From assembly GCF_947499065.1 (NCBI RefSeq), contig NZ_CANMMT010000001.1:310001-374000 (forward strand): a stretch of 64,000 nucleotides of DNA. The letters are read 5' to 3'. The notes beneath the pieces are model-generated. The model was not told the DNA's origin, ran no database searches, and saw nothing but the letters and a program-made list of their open reading frames with translations. How positions within the stretch are numbered: position 1 is the first letter of the stretch; every line of letters starts with the position of its first letter. A program made the translations under genes and the position numbers. The stretch comes from an uncultured Tenacibaculum sp. Its GTDB lineage: Bacteria > Bacteroidota > Bacteroidia > Flavobacteriales > Flavobacteriaceae. This document shows positions 35,710 through 44,252 of the stretch, in pieces.

Positions 35710-37044
35710 TTATTTATTGAATTCTAATCGAGCTCCTTTTATCTGCTCATCAAAAACACCATTATCGTACATTAAGTTTCCATTGACAAAGGTATGAGTT
35801 ATTTTGTTTGAAAACTCAGTTCCTTCAAATGGAGACCATCCACATTTGTATAGTATATTATCTTTAGAAACCGTCCATTTCTCGTTATCTACCAACACTA
35901 AATCAGCATAGAAACCTTCTTTTATAAATCCTCTTTTATGAACTTTAAAAAGTTTAGCTGGATTATGACACATTTTCTCTACAGCCTTTTCTATAGGTAA
36001 AACCCCTTCTTTTACTTTTTCTAAAATTGCTAAAACCGCATGTTGAACTAAAGGTCCTCCACTAGGTGCTTTGGTATATACATTATCTTTTTCTTCTAAA
36101 GTATGTGGAGCATGGTCTGTTGCTATTACGTCAATTCTATCATCTAATAGCGCTTTCCATAACCCATCTTTATCTTTTTGAGTTTTTACAGCTGGATTCC
36201 ACTTTATATGTGTACCTTTTTTATCATAATCAGCATCTGTAAACCATAAATGATGCACACAAACTTCTGCTGTAATTTGTTTTTCTTCTAAAGGAATATC
36301 ATTTCTAAACAAATGAGTTTCCTTTTCAGTTGATAAATGAAAAATGTGTAAACGTGCTCCTGTTTTCTTTGCTAGTTCTATAGCTTTTGAAGATGAAAGG
36401 TAACAAGCTTCTTCACTTCTAATGATTGGATGGTATTTTACAGGAATATCATCACCATATTTTTCTTTATATTCTGCAGTATTTTTTCTAATCGTTGCTT
36501 CATCTTCACAGTGCACAGAAATTAGCATATCTGTTGAAGAAAAAATCTTTTCTAAGACTTCTTCATTATCTACTAACATATTTCCTGTTGATGAACCCAA
36601 AAACAACTTGATTCCTGCTACATTTTGAGAATCTGTTTTTAACAACTCTTCTAAATTATCGTTTGTACCACCAAACATAAAAGAGTAATTAGCATATGAG
36701 GTTTGTGAAGCTATCTGAAACTTTTCTTCTAATAATTCTTGAGTAGTAGCTTGTGGTACTGTATTGGGCATTTCTATAAAAGAAGTAATTCCACCTGCAA
36801 TAGCTGCCTTACTTTCTGTTGCAATATTTGCTTTATGCGTTAAACCAGGCTCACGGAAATGCACCTGATCATCTATCATACCTGGGATTAAATATTTACC
36901 CTCTGCATTAATTACCTCAGCATCGGATGTATTAACAATCTCCTCTGAAATTTCTTTTATAAAATTTCCTTCTATTAAAACATCTCCTTTGAAAACCTTG
37001 TTTTCGTTAACTATGTTTGCGTTTTTAATTAGATATGATTTCAT
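35710..37044 (-). CDS. pyrC: Dihydroorotase
   Basis: This zinc enzyme of pyrimidine synthesis closes carbamoyl-aspartate to dihydroorotate. At 444 residues it is of the long class I type. In order: IPGMIDDQVHFREPG (metal-binding His in DQVHFR where DxHxH is usual), a GIKLFLGSS segment around the usual carboxy-lysine, SVHCED, ARLHIFHLST, and ATDHAPHTLEEK (Asp and His ligands). It lies 2 bp downstream of the GT2 gene and directly before the DUF4296 gene, in one operon. Confidence 0.93.
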   Translation of the reverse strand: MKSYLIKNANIVNENKVFKGDVLIEGNFIKEISEEIVNTSDAEVINAEGKYLIPGMIDDQVHFREPGLTHKANIATESKAAIAGGITSFIEMPNTVPQATTQELLEEKFQIASQTSYANYSFMFGGTNDNLEELLKTDSQNVAGIKLFLGSSTGNMLVDNEEVLEKIFSSTDMLISVHCEDEATIRKNTAEYKEKYGDDIPVKYHPIIRSEEACYLSSSKAIELAKKTGARLHIFHLSTEKETHLFRNDIPLEEKQITAEVCVHHLWFTDADYDKKGTHIKWNPAVKTQKDKDGLWKALLDDRIDVIATDHAPHTLEEKDNVYTKAPSGGPLVQHAVLAILEKVKEGVLPIEKAVEKMCHNPAKLFKVHKRGFIKEGFYADLVLVDNEKWTVSKDNILYKCGWSPFEGTEFSNKITHTFVNGNLMYDNGVFDEQIKGARLEFNK

Positions 37045-37046
37045 AA

Positions 37047-37769
37047 TTATTTTGGTAATCCTTTTAACCTCATTTTTATTACTCCAAATAAAGCTTCAGA
37101 AATAATCCCTCCACTCATTTTTGATTCTCCTAAAGTTCTGTCAGTAAAAATAACTGATACTTCTTTTATTTTAAATTTATGTTTCCACGCTTTAAACTTC
37201 ATTTCTATTTGAAAAGCATATCCAACAAACTTAATTTTATCTAACTTAATCGTTTCTAACACTTTTCTTTTCCAACATACAAAACCTGCCGTTGTATCAT
37301 TCACTGGAATTCTAGTAATAAAACGAACATATTTAGATGCAAAATACGACAATAATACTCTACTCATTGGCCAGTTAACAACATTTACCCCAATAGAATA
37401 ACGCGATCCAATAGACACATCTGCCCCATCAACAGCACAAGCTTTATACAACCTATTCAAATCTTTTGGGTTATGAGAAAAATCGGCATCCATTTCTATA
37501 ATGTAATCATAGCCTTTTTTTATAGCCCATTTGAATCCATGGATATAAGCTGTACCTAAACCGTTTTTACCCATTCTTTTTTCAATATAAAGTCTCTCAG
37601 CAAACTCTCCTTGTAAACTTTCAACTATACTCGATGTCCCATCAGGTGAATTATCATCAACAATTAAAATATCGAATTCTTTCTCTTGACTAAAAGTTTC
37701 TCGAATTATTGCTTCAATATTTTCTTTTTCGTTGTATGTAGGAATTATAACTAAAGCGTCTGACTTCAT
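37047..37769 (-). CDS. Polyprenol-phosphate glycosyltransferase (GT2, DPM1-like)
   Basis: The 240-residue cytoplasmic-face enzyme is of the family that transfers mannose or glucose to polyprenyl phosphate. The motifs IIPTYNEKENIE, IVDDNSPDGT, IEMDADFSHNP (DxD) and DRTLGESKMSG are all typical. The start MKSDALV at 37769 is chosen because the ATG at 37802 lies upstream of the -7 box (37792-37799). pyrC follows after 2 bp. No carboxy-terminal membrane helices are present, as in the soluble DPM1 type. Confidence 0.9.
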   Translation of the reverse strand: MKSDALVIIPTYNEKENIEAIIRETFSQEKEFDILIVDDNSPDGTSSIVESLQGEFAERLYIEKRMGKNGLGTAYIHGFKWAIKKGYDYIIEMDADFSHNPKDLNRLYKACAVDGADVSIGSRYSIGVNVVNWPMSRVLLSYFASKYVRFITRIPVNDTTAGFVCWKRKVLETIKLDKIKFVGYAFQIEMKFKAWKHKFKIKEVSVIFTDRTLGESKMSGGIISEALFGVIKMRLKGLPK

Positions 37770-37791
37770 GTAATTTTCATCTAAATCTGGG

Positions 37792-37799
37792 CAAATATA
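37792..37799 (-). promoter_or_regulatory. -7 box of the GT2-pyrC-DUF4296 operon
   Basis: Minus-strand TATATTTG matches TAnnTTTG, 22 bp before the ATG at 37769. It decides the start codon. Confidence 0.65.
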
Positions 37800-37813
37800 C
37801 ACTAAATAATCAC

Positions 37814-37821
37814 TAATTTTG
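37814..37821 (+). promoter_or_regulatory. -7 box of the DUF4271-hemD operon
   Basis: TAATTTTG matches TAnnTTTG, 31 bp before the TTG at 37853. It forms a back-to-back divergent pair with the -7 box at 37792. Confidence 0.55.
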
Positions 37822-37852
37822 TGTTAATTAAATACGATAAAAACAAATACTA

Positions 37853-38494
37853 TTGCAAGCTATTGAACGTACAATAACCAATGATAACTGGATTACTTTA
37901 GTAATTCTTTTTGTTATTGTCTTATTAGCCATAATGAAATTAATTAAGCCTAATAAACTATTAGGGTATGCTTTGGCTTTTTTTACTCCTGGTTTTTTTC
38001 AAAAAAAAGTTCAGAATAACGTTTCTATTTATTCACCTTTTCATTTGTTATTATTTTCTTTTTCTTCTATAGTAATATCATTGTTTCTATTTTTTGTATT
38101 TACTCCAAAAATTTACGATCAAAGCTTTTTAAATTACCTAATATTACTCTCTATTGTTAGTCTTTATTTTTTTATTCGGAGAGTACTAGATTTTTCTTTT
38201 TCTAACATTCTGGGCTTATCCTTAGTCACCAAATATTTCTTATATACGAAATCTGGTTACCTTTATACATTAAGTTTATGGCTATTTCCTGCTATAATTC
38301 TCTATCAATATGCTTTTAAGGAAAACTTATATTTACTCAGTTTTTTCCTTATTTTATTTGCTTTCAGAGGCTTTTTAATTTTACTTAATAACAAAAGATT
38401 AGTTATAGGTAAGTTGTTCTATTTTATTTTGTATTTTTGCGTCCTTGAAATAGCACCGCTATTAATTCTTTATAAAACAACAACAACTACGTAA
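37853..38494 (+). CDS. DUF4271 membrane protein
   Basis: The 213-residue inner-membrane protein has about six helices (for example NWITLVILFVIVLLAIMKLI and PFHLLLFSFSSIVISLFLFFV; the latter two ranges about 13-32 and 64-84). Size and position directly before hemD match the DUF4271 family of Flavobacteriaceae; function is unknown. The start is taken as TTG at 37853, because the first ATG in frame would cut off the first helix. hemD follows after 12 bp. Confidence 0.8.
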   Translation: MQAIERTITNDNWITLVILFVIVLLAIMKLIKPNKLLGYALAFFTPGFFQKKVQNNVSIYSPFHLLLFSFSSIVISLFLFFVFTPKIYDQSFLNYLILLSIVSLYFFIRRVLDFSFSNILGLSLVTKYFLYTKSGYLYTLSLWLFPAIILYQYAFKENLYLLSFFLILFAFRGFLILLNNKRLVIGKLFYFILYFCVLEIAPLLILYKTTTTT

Positions 38495-38506
38495 AGAGAA
38501 AGTTAT

Positions 38507-39253
38507 ATGAAAGTTAAAACTATTTTAGTGTCTCAACCTGCTCCTAAGACAGAAACCTCTCCTTATTTTGACTTAGCTGAAAAACAAAAAGTAAAAATTG
38601 ATTTCCGCTCGTTTATTCATGTAGAAGGAATTTCTGTAAAAGAAGTAAGAGCTCAAAAAATTGATTTAAACAATTATACAGCTATTATTTTGACAAGTAG
38701 AAATGCTGTAGATCATTACTTTAGAATAGCTGAAGAAATGCGTTTTACTGTCCCTGATGATATGAAGTATTTCTGTCAATCAGAAGCTGTTGCATATTAT
38801 TTACAAAAATATGTAGTATACAGAAAGCGTAAAATTTATGTAGGTAATAGAACATTTCCTGAATTAACTAAGTTAATTAAGAAACATAAAGATGAAAAAT
38901 TCTTATTACCATCTTCTGATAAATTAAAGCCGTTAATTCCTACTGAATTAGATAAATTAGGTGTTGATTGGAAACGTGCTGATTTATATAAAACTGTGGT
39001 AAGTGATTTATCTGATTTAGAAAATGTTTTTTATGACATCTTAGTATTCTTTAGTCCTTCTGGTATTGATAGTTTATTTAAAAACTTCCCTAACTTCAAA
39101 CAGAATGATACAAGAATAGCTGTTTTTGGTAATACAACTATTAAAGCTGTTAAGGATAGAGGATTGCGTGTAGATATTGCTGCACCAACTCCAGAAACTC
39201 CTTCTATGACTATGGCTTTAGATAAATATATTAAAGAAGTTAACAAAAAGTAA
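38507..39253 (+). CDS. hemD: Uroporphyrinogen-III synthase
   Basis: HemD closes hydroxymethylbilane to uroporphyrinogen III in heme biosynthesis. The 248-residue protein has the loose family pattern: VSQPAPKTETSPYFDLAEK, ILTSRNAVDHYF, VGNRTFPEL, then DILVFFSPSGIDSLF and AVFGNTTIKAVKDRGLR in the second half. Sequence conservation in this family is always weak, but the S-P-S-G and T-S-R-N-A-V positions are right. It is in an operon with DUF4271 and ends at a terminator. Confidence 0.9.
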   Translation: MKVKTILVSQPAPKTETSPYFDLAEKQKVKIDFRSFIHVEGISVKEVRAQKIDLNNYTAIILTSRNAVDHYFRIAEEMRFTVPDDMKYFCQSEAVAYYLQKYVVYRKRKIYVGNRTFPELTKLIKKHKDEKFLLPSSDKLKPLIPTELDKLGVDWKRADLYKTVVSDLSDLENVFYDILVFFSPSGIDSLFKNFPNFKQNDTRIAVFGNTTIKAVKDRGLRVDIAAPTPETPSMTMALDKYIKEVNKK

Positions 39254-39273
39254 AACTACTTTAACAAGCATAA

Positions 39274-39305
39274 AAAAAACCATCAAAAAAATTTGATGGT
39301 TTTTT
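39274..39305 (+). terminator. Terminator of the hemD operon
   Basis: A 14-bp stem AAAAAACCATCAAA / TTTGATGGTTTTTT has a 4-nt loop and continues into T residues. Confidence 0.9.
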
Positions 39306-39374
39306 TATGAATTTCTGTAAAGAACCTACCTTTTACTCGACTATTAAAGCCTTGTAAAAACAGAGTTTCTTTAA

Positions 39375-40055
39375 ATGATTCATTATCAAAAACAAACTGC
39401 AATTTTATTATTTGCTTATTCTCCCGAGAAAGAAGCGAATCATAAGGTTTTTGAAAAAAGTAAGAAGCTCTTTCAGCAATTAAATCAAAAAACATTTGAA
39501 AAAGCACAAAAAACTGGAACTGACGTTTTAGTAATTACCGAGAAGCAACAAATAGGTTCAAGTTTCGGTGAACGATTTGCAAATGCTATTCAAACTGTTT
39601 TTAATAAAGGTTACTCACAAATAATTACTATAGGTAATGATAGTCCAAATTTAGAGACTTCACACCTTATAAAAGCTTTACACAATTTAGAAAATGGAAA
39701 TGCTACCTTAGGCCCTTCTTATGACGGAGGTACTTATTTAATTGCCTTAAATAAAGAACAGTTCTCCTTAGAAGCATTCAAAAAAATAACTTGGAATACC
39801 TATAAAGTATTTTCTGAGTTAAAAAATTATTTTGTTAAGCGAAACATCAACATTACACAACTTGCTTACTTAGCAGATATTGACTCAAAAAAAGACATTT
39901 ACTTTTTTATAGATCAATTTAAAAACTCTTTTTCCGTTCTAAGAGAACTTATTGAGTTAAACGCTAACAAAGTCATCTCATTTCTTGAGAATCTTTATAC
40001 GTCTAAAAGTTATTCTTATTCTTTTTTTAATAAAGGCTCACCAATTACTCTTTAA
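39375..40055 (+). CDS. DUF2064 / arsenosugar-type glycosyltransferase
   Basis: The 226-residue protein is of the family also annotated as TIGR04282 arsenosugar biosynthesis glycosyltransferase. Segments: AILLFAYSPEKEANHK at the start, QQIGSSFGERFANAIQ, IGNDSPNLETSHL (nucleotide-sugar site with the Asp), and GPSYDGGTYLIAL. GSSFGERF and G-N-D-S-P are the family hallmarks. No arsenic gene is near, so the arsenosugar label should not be taken literally. It lies alone on the plus strand. Confidence 0.8.
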   Translation: MIHYQKQTAILLFAYSPEKEANHKVFEKSKKLFQQLNQKTFEKAQKTGTDVLVITEKQQIGSSFGERFANAIQTVFNKGYSQIITIGNDSPNLETSHLIKALHNLENGNATLGPSYDGGTYLIALNKEQFSLEAFKKITWNTYKVFSELKNYFVKRNINITQLAYLADIDSKKDIYFFIDQFKNSFSVLRELIELNANKVISFLENLYTSKSYSYSFFNKGSPITL

Positions 40056-40136
40056 TTATCGCACTTACATTGAAGTTTTCTTAATAGAAACTCTTCTCTA
40101 CATCAATTCAATAATTAAAGTCAATACTTAATTCAC

Positions 40137-43100
40137 GTGAAAACTAAAATTAATGTAATTATACTGTTGCTTTTAACAGTAAGCATTTATGCACAAGAAA
40201 CAACTGGTAATTTAGAAGGAAAAATAGTTGACATTGCCAATGAAGCAATTCCTTTTGCCACAGTAATAATAAAAGATACTGAAACCAATTTTATATACGG
40301 AACCACCTCTCAAGAAACAGGTCATTATGTAATCGCTAATATCCCTCCAGGAAATCAATATATTGTGGAGGTTAGCTTTGTTGGGTTTCACACATACAAA
40401 TTAAACAATGTAACTATTAACTTAGGGAAAACCACTCTATTAGACATTGAACTAAAAGAAGAAAGTACTGCATTAGAAGAAATAGTAATTACTGGTACTT
40501 CTTCAAGAAAAAATGGTACTATTATAAATGCTCAAAAATTATTAAAAACACCAACTATTAGTAGAAGTGTACAAGATTTAACTAGAAACTTACCAGAAGC
40601 AAACTTAAACTCTTTTGGAGGGGCTAGTAATCGTTTCAATAACTTTAATATTGATGGTATTGCAAGTAATGATGTAGTTGGATTTCAAGAACCTGCTAGT
40701 GGTGCTGCTGGCTCTTCTGCAAATGGAACTCCTGGAAGTTTATCTCGTAGCCAACCTATTAGCTTTGGGGCTATTAAAGAGTTGTCTGTAAAAACTTCTC
40801 CTTTTGATGTTAGTGTTGGAAACTTTACAGGAGCCAATATTAATGTTGTTACCAAAAACGGTACAAACACTACTAAAACAGAAGTTTATGGTTATGGGAA
40901 CAATCAACTTTTGGTAGGGTCTTATGCTGACGGAATTAAACAAGATGTAAATAGTTTTTACGATATTCAATTAGGTGCCGGTATTGGAGGTGCTTTAAAA
41001 AAAGACAAACTATTTTATTATGTAAATGTAGAACAAGCATTAAGTAAAACCCCTTTAATTGGCGCTCCAGGAACTAATGGTTCTAATATTAGTAAACAAA
41101 CTGTAATTGATATTGCTAACAAACTTCAAAATGATTACAACTACAATCCTGGTGCTTTTGAAAGCAGCGATATAAAAACTGCTTCTACTAAAATTTTTGC
41201 TCGTTTAGATTATAATATTTCTAAGAAACATAAACTTACTTTTAGAAACAATTTTGTAAAAAGTTTTGCTGATAATTTAGAATGGAATCAAGCTGTTTTC
41301 AACTTTGGCAATCAAGGATATCGACACAATAGTATTTTAAACAGTACTACTTTTGAATTAAATTCAACTTTATCTGAAAACACTTCTAACATACTAACCA
41401 TTGGTTATACCAAAGTAAAAGAAGACAGAAGTTATGATGGAAGAGTGTTTCCTCATATAGAAATTACGGATACTTCTAACAGAATTTTTGCTGGAACCTA
41501 TAGAGAAGCATCTATTTACAATACAAACTTGAATACTTTTCAACTAACAGATAAGTTTACTTATTATAAAAACAATCACACTATTACTGGTGGATTATTA
41601 TTACAATACAATGATATCGATTACGGTTTCTTAACCGCTTGGAATGGACGTTGGGCTTATAAGTCTGTTGATGATTTTTTAAATGATAAACCTTCAAGAA
41701 TTCGTGGTGTGTACCATGTAACAAATAATTCTTTCGATTTTGTAAACAATCGTCCTTCAGCAACAATTGATGTATTAACCTCAGCTATTTACGTACAAGA
41801 CAAAATTCGTTTAAACGATAAATTAACTGTTAACTTTGGTTTACGTTTAGACAATCAATTATTATTAGACGAACTTCCCTTAAGCCCTTTAGTAAAAAAC
41901 ACTCCTGAGTTTAGTCAGTTTACCAATAAAATTAGTGCTAAACCACATGTAAATCCTAGATTTAATTTTAAATATGTTTTAGATGAAGATAGAAAATACA
42001 CTATAGAAGGGGGAAGTGGATTATTTACAGGACGTATTCCATATTTATGGTTTGCATATGCTGAATACATTTCTGGAACCGATTATTTTAATGTGGATAT
42101 TAGACCTGGTGGAAACACAGTTCAATTAGTAGAAAATTTAGGTTCATTAGCTGCTCAACAACCTGGATTAACAGAAATTAATTTAATTGATAATGATTTC
42201 GAATTACCTAGAGAGTGGAAAACACGTTTAAGTTTTGAAGCTAAACTTCCTAAAAATTTCCGATTTACAACGCAAGCAACTTATACAGAAGTTTTAAAAG
42301 GTATTTACTTTCAATCTATCAATCGTCGTTTAGATTTTAGTAATTATTCTGGAGCAGATACACGTCAGTTTTACAACGGAACTAGAGTAAACAATAACTT
42401 CACTAATGTTTTTTTACTTAGTAATACCAACCGAGGTTATCGATATAACCTAACATTTGGATTACACAAAGAAGACAAAAACTACAATGGTTTTGTTGGG
42501 TATACTTATGGGAAAAGTAAAGATATTTCAAGTACTGTAAGAAATTCCTCTGCAGCTAATTTTGAATGGAATCAAGCTATTAATTCTCATAACCCTAATC
42601 TATCATTTTCTAACTTCGACTTACGTCATAAATTAGTATCCTCTCAAAGTTATAATTTCAATTTTAAAAACAAACACCAACTACAAGCTTCTTTATTATA
42701 TACAGGAACTTCTGGTAGTCCATATTCGATCGTATATCAAGGAGATGTAAATAGAGATGGTTCGTCTCGAAACGACTTAGTATATATACCTGTAAACCAA
42801 AGTGAAATCAATTTACAAGATATTACTGATGGAACAGGAAATGTAATTGTTTCTTCTCAAGAGCAATGGAATCGATTAAATAACTTTATAAACAACAACG
42901 AATATTTACGAAATAATCGCGGTTCTTATGCAGAACGAAATGGAGCAAGAACACCATGGAATCATCAATTAGATGCAAAATTTTTATACAACATACCATT
43001 TAAAAACAACAACAACTTACAAGTGAGTTTAGATATTTTTAATGTATTAAACTTACTAAATAAAGATTGGGGTCGATTGGTTTATGTACCAAACGTAGTA

Positions 43101-43250
43101 AACTCTAGTTTTAACTTATTAGAGTTTAAAGGTGTACAAAACAATCAACCAGTATATCAATTTACTATTGACGAAAATGCAAAACCTTGGGTTACCGATG
43201 CTATTAACTCACGTTGGAAAGCCCAATTAGGATTGAAATATCAATTCTAG
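40137..43250 (+). CDS. Oar-like TonB-dependent receptor
   Basis: The 1037-residue protein uses a GTG start (40137) and has a signal peptide (1-19, ending SIYAQ). A CarboxypepD-regulatory domain covers about 23-115 (LEGKIVDIANEAIPFATV), then a plug with FNNFNIDGIASNDVVGF and ELSVKTSPFDVSVGNFTGANI. The large barrel ends WKAQLGLKYQF. This plug is characteristic of Oar-like receptors, known from Myxococcus (Oar, needed for development) and many Bacteroidota. No SusD partner is present. The substrate is unknown, possibly peptides or proteins. Confidence 0.88.
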   Translation: MKTKINVIILLLLTVSIYAQETTGNLEGKIVDIANEAIPFATVIIKDTETNFIYGTTSQETGHYVIANIPPGNQYIVEVSFVGFHTYKLNNVTINLGKTTLLDIELKEESTALEEIVITGTSSRKNGTIINAQKLLKTPTISRSVQDLTRNLPEANLNSFGGASNRFNNFNIDGIASNDVVGFQEPASGAAGSSANGTPGSLSRSQPISFGAIKELSVKTSPFDVSVGNFTGANINVVTKNGTNTTKTEVYGYGNNQLLVGSYADGIKQDVNSFYDIQLGAGIGGALKKDKLFYYVNVEQALSKTPLIGAPGTNGSNISKQTVIDIANKLQNDYNYNPGAFESSDIKTASTKIFARLDYNISKKHKLTFRNNFVKSFADNLEWNQAVFNFGNQGYRHNSILNSTTFELNSTLSENTSNILTIGYTKVKEDRSYDGRVFPHIEITDTSNRIFAGTYREASIYNTNLNTFQLTDKFTYYKNNHTITGGLLLQYNDIDYGFLTAWNGRWAYKSVDDFLNDKPSRIRGVYHVTNNSFDFVNNRPSATIDVLTSAIYVQDKIRLNDKLTVNFGLRLDNQLLLDELPLSPLVKNTPEFSQFTNKISAKPHVNPRFNFKYVLDEDRKYTIEGGSGLFTGRIPYLWFAYAEYISGTDYFNVDIRPGGNTVQLVENLGSLAAQQPGLTEINLIDNDFELPREWKTRLSFEAKLPKNFRFTTQATYTEVLKGIYFQSINRRLDFSNYSGADTRQFYNGTRVNNNFTNVFLLSNTNRGYRYNLTFGLHKEDKNYNGFVGYTYGKSKDISSTVRNSSAANFEWNQAINSHNPNLSFSNFDLRHKLVSSQSYNFNFKNKHQLQASLLYTGTSGSPYSIVYQGDVNRDGSSRNDLVYIPVNQSEINLQDITDGTGNVIVSSQEQWNRLNNFINNNEYLRNNRGSYAERNGARTPWNHQLDAKFLYNIPFKNNNNLQVSLDIFNVLNLLNKDWGRLVYVPNVVNSSFNLLEFKGVQNNQPVYQFTIDENAKPWVTDAINSRWKAQLGLKYQF

Positions 43251-43276
43251 TATTTGTAACTCTTGTAACAATTTAA

Positions 43277-43311
43277 AAACGTTTATTTCAGTAACTTTGA
43301 AATAAACGTTT
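43277..43311. promoter_or_regulatory. Inverted repeat with a -7 box in its loop
   Basis: Arms AAACGTTTATTTCA and TGAAATAAACGTTT (14 bp, perfect) are separated by GTAACTT. The last arm and loop together hold TAACTTTG (43292-43299), an exact -7 match 27 bp before the ATG at 43327. It may be a terminator of the receptor gene (TTCTTTT follows), an operator of the next gene, or both. Confidence 0.55.
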
Positions 43312-43326
43312 CTTTTAAAACAGAAT

Positions 43327-44211
43327 ATGGATAAATATTTAGACATCATAAAAAACTCTTATTCCAATTACTGGAACTATATTAAACAATCTGTTTTAAT
43401 GGAACTAAATTGGGAAAATTATTTCTACGGCTTAATTCTAATTTCATTAATTGTTTGGGCTTTAGAAATTATCTTTCCTTGGCGTAAAAACCAACCTCTT
43501 TTTAGAAAAGATTTTTGGCTAGATACATTTTACATGTTCTTTAATTTCTTTTTATTAAATCTTATTGTTTTAATTGCCTTGTCTAATACTGCTGCTGAAT
43601 TATTTAATGACATTCTTGGCTTGGTAGGACTTTCTATTAACAACTTCCAATTATTCGATATCAATACATTTCCTTACTGGGCTAGATTATTTGTTTTTTT
43701 TATAGTAATTGATTTTGTACAATGGTTTACACATACACTCTTACACAAGTACGAGTTTTTATGGAACTTTCATAAAGTACATCATTCTGTAAAACAAATG
43801 GGATTTGCGGCTCATTTACGTTATCATTGGATGGAACCTGTTGTATACAATTCTATGAAATATATTCCACTAGCTATTATGGGGGGATTTACCGCTCAAG
43901 ATGTAGCCATAATTCATTTCTTTAACATTATGATTGGACATTTAAATCATGCGAATATTAATTGGGATTATGGTTGGTTGAAATATATTTTAAATAACCC
44001 AAGAATGCATATTTGGCACCACGCCAAAGAACTACCAGAAAACAAAAGAACAGGAGTAAACTTTGGGATTACCTTGAGTATTTGGGATTATATTTTTAAA
44101 ACCAATTATATACCTCATGATGGACGTGATATTGAAATAGGTTTTGAAGGTGAAGAAGACTTCCCTAAGGACTTTATTGGCCAAGAAATATACCCTCTTA
44201 ACAAAAAATAA
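43327..44211 (+). CDS. Sterol desaturase / fatty acid hydroxylase family protein
   Basis: The 294-residue membrane-bound di-iron enzyme has four or more helices. Histidine boxes: HTLLHKYEFLWNFHKVHH (H-x4-H and H-x2-HH), AAHLRYHW, GHLNHAN and HIWHHAKE. All eight or so expected His residues are present. The family hydroxylates or desaturates lipids such as sterols, carotenoids or fatty acids. A large N-terminal extension (about 100 residues) holds the first helices. The substrate is unknown. The promoter lies within an inverted repeat. Confidence 0.9.
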   Translation: MDKYLDIIKNSYSNYWNYIKQSVLMELNWENYFYGLILISLIVWALEIIFPWRKNQPLFRKDFWLDTFYMFFNFFLLNLIVLIALSNTAAELFNDILGLVGLSINNFQLFDINTFPYWARLFVFFIVIDFVQWFTHTLLHKYEFLWNFHKVHHSVKQMGFAAHLRYHWMEPVVYNSMKYIPLAIMGGFTAQDVAIIHFFNIMIGHLNHANINWDYGWLKYILNNPRMHIWHHAKELPENKRTGVNFGITLSIWDYIFKTNYIPHDGRDIEIGFEGEEDFPKDFIGQEIYPLNKK

Positions 44212-44252
44212 TTTAGGTCTTTGTATCTTTATCGAATTAAAATTAACATTCG

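Noticed and set aside
39283..39507. 74-residue minus-strand frame at the start of the DUF2064 gene
   Set aside because: It overlaps the hemD terminator and the start of a recognised gene; no promoter or family signal.
39375..40055. Arsenic metabolism locus
   Set aside because: Only the DUF2064 glycosyltransferase is present; no arsM or arsS-like gene is nearby.
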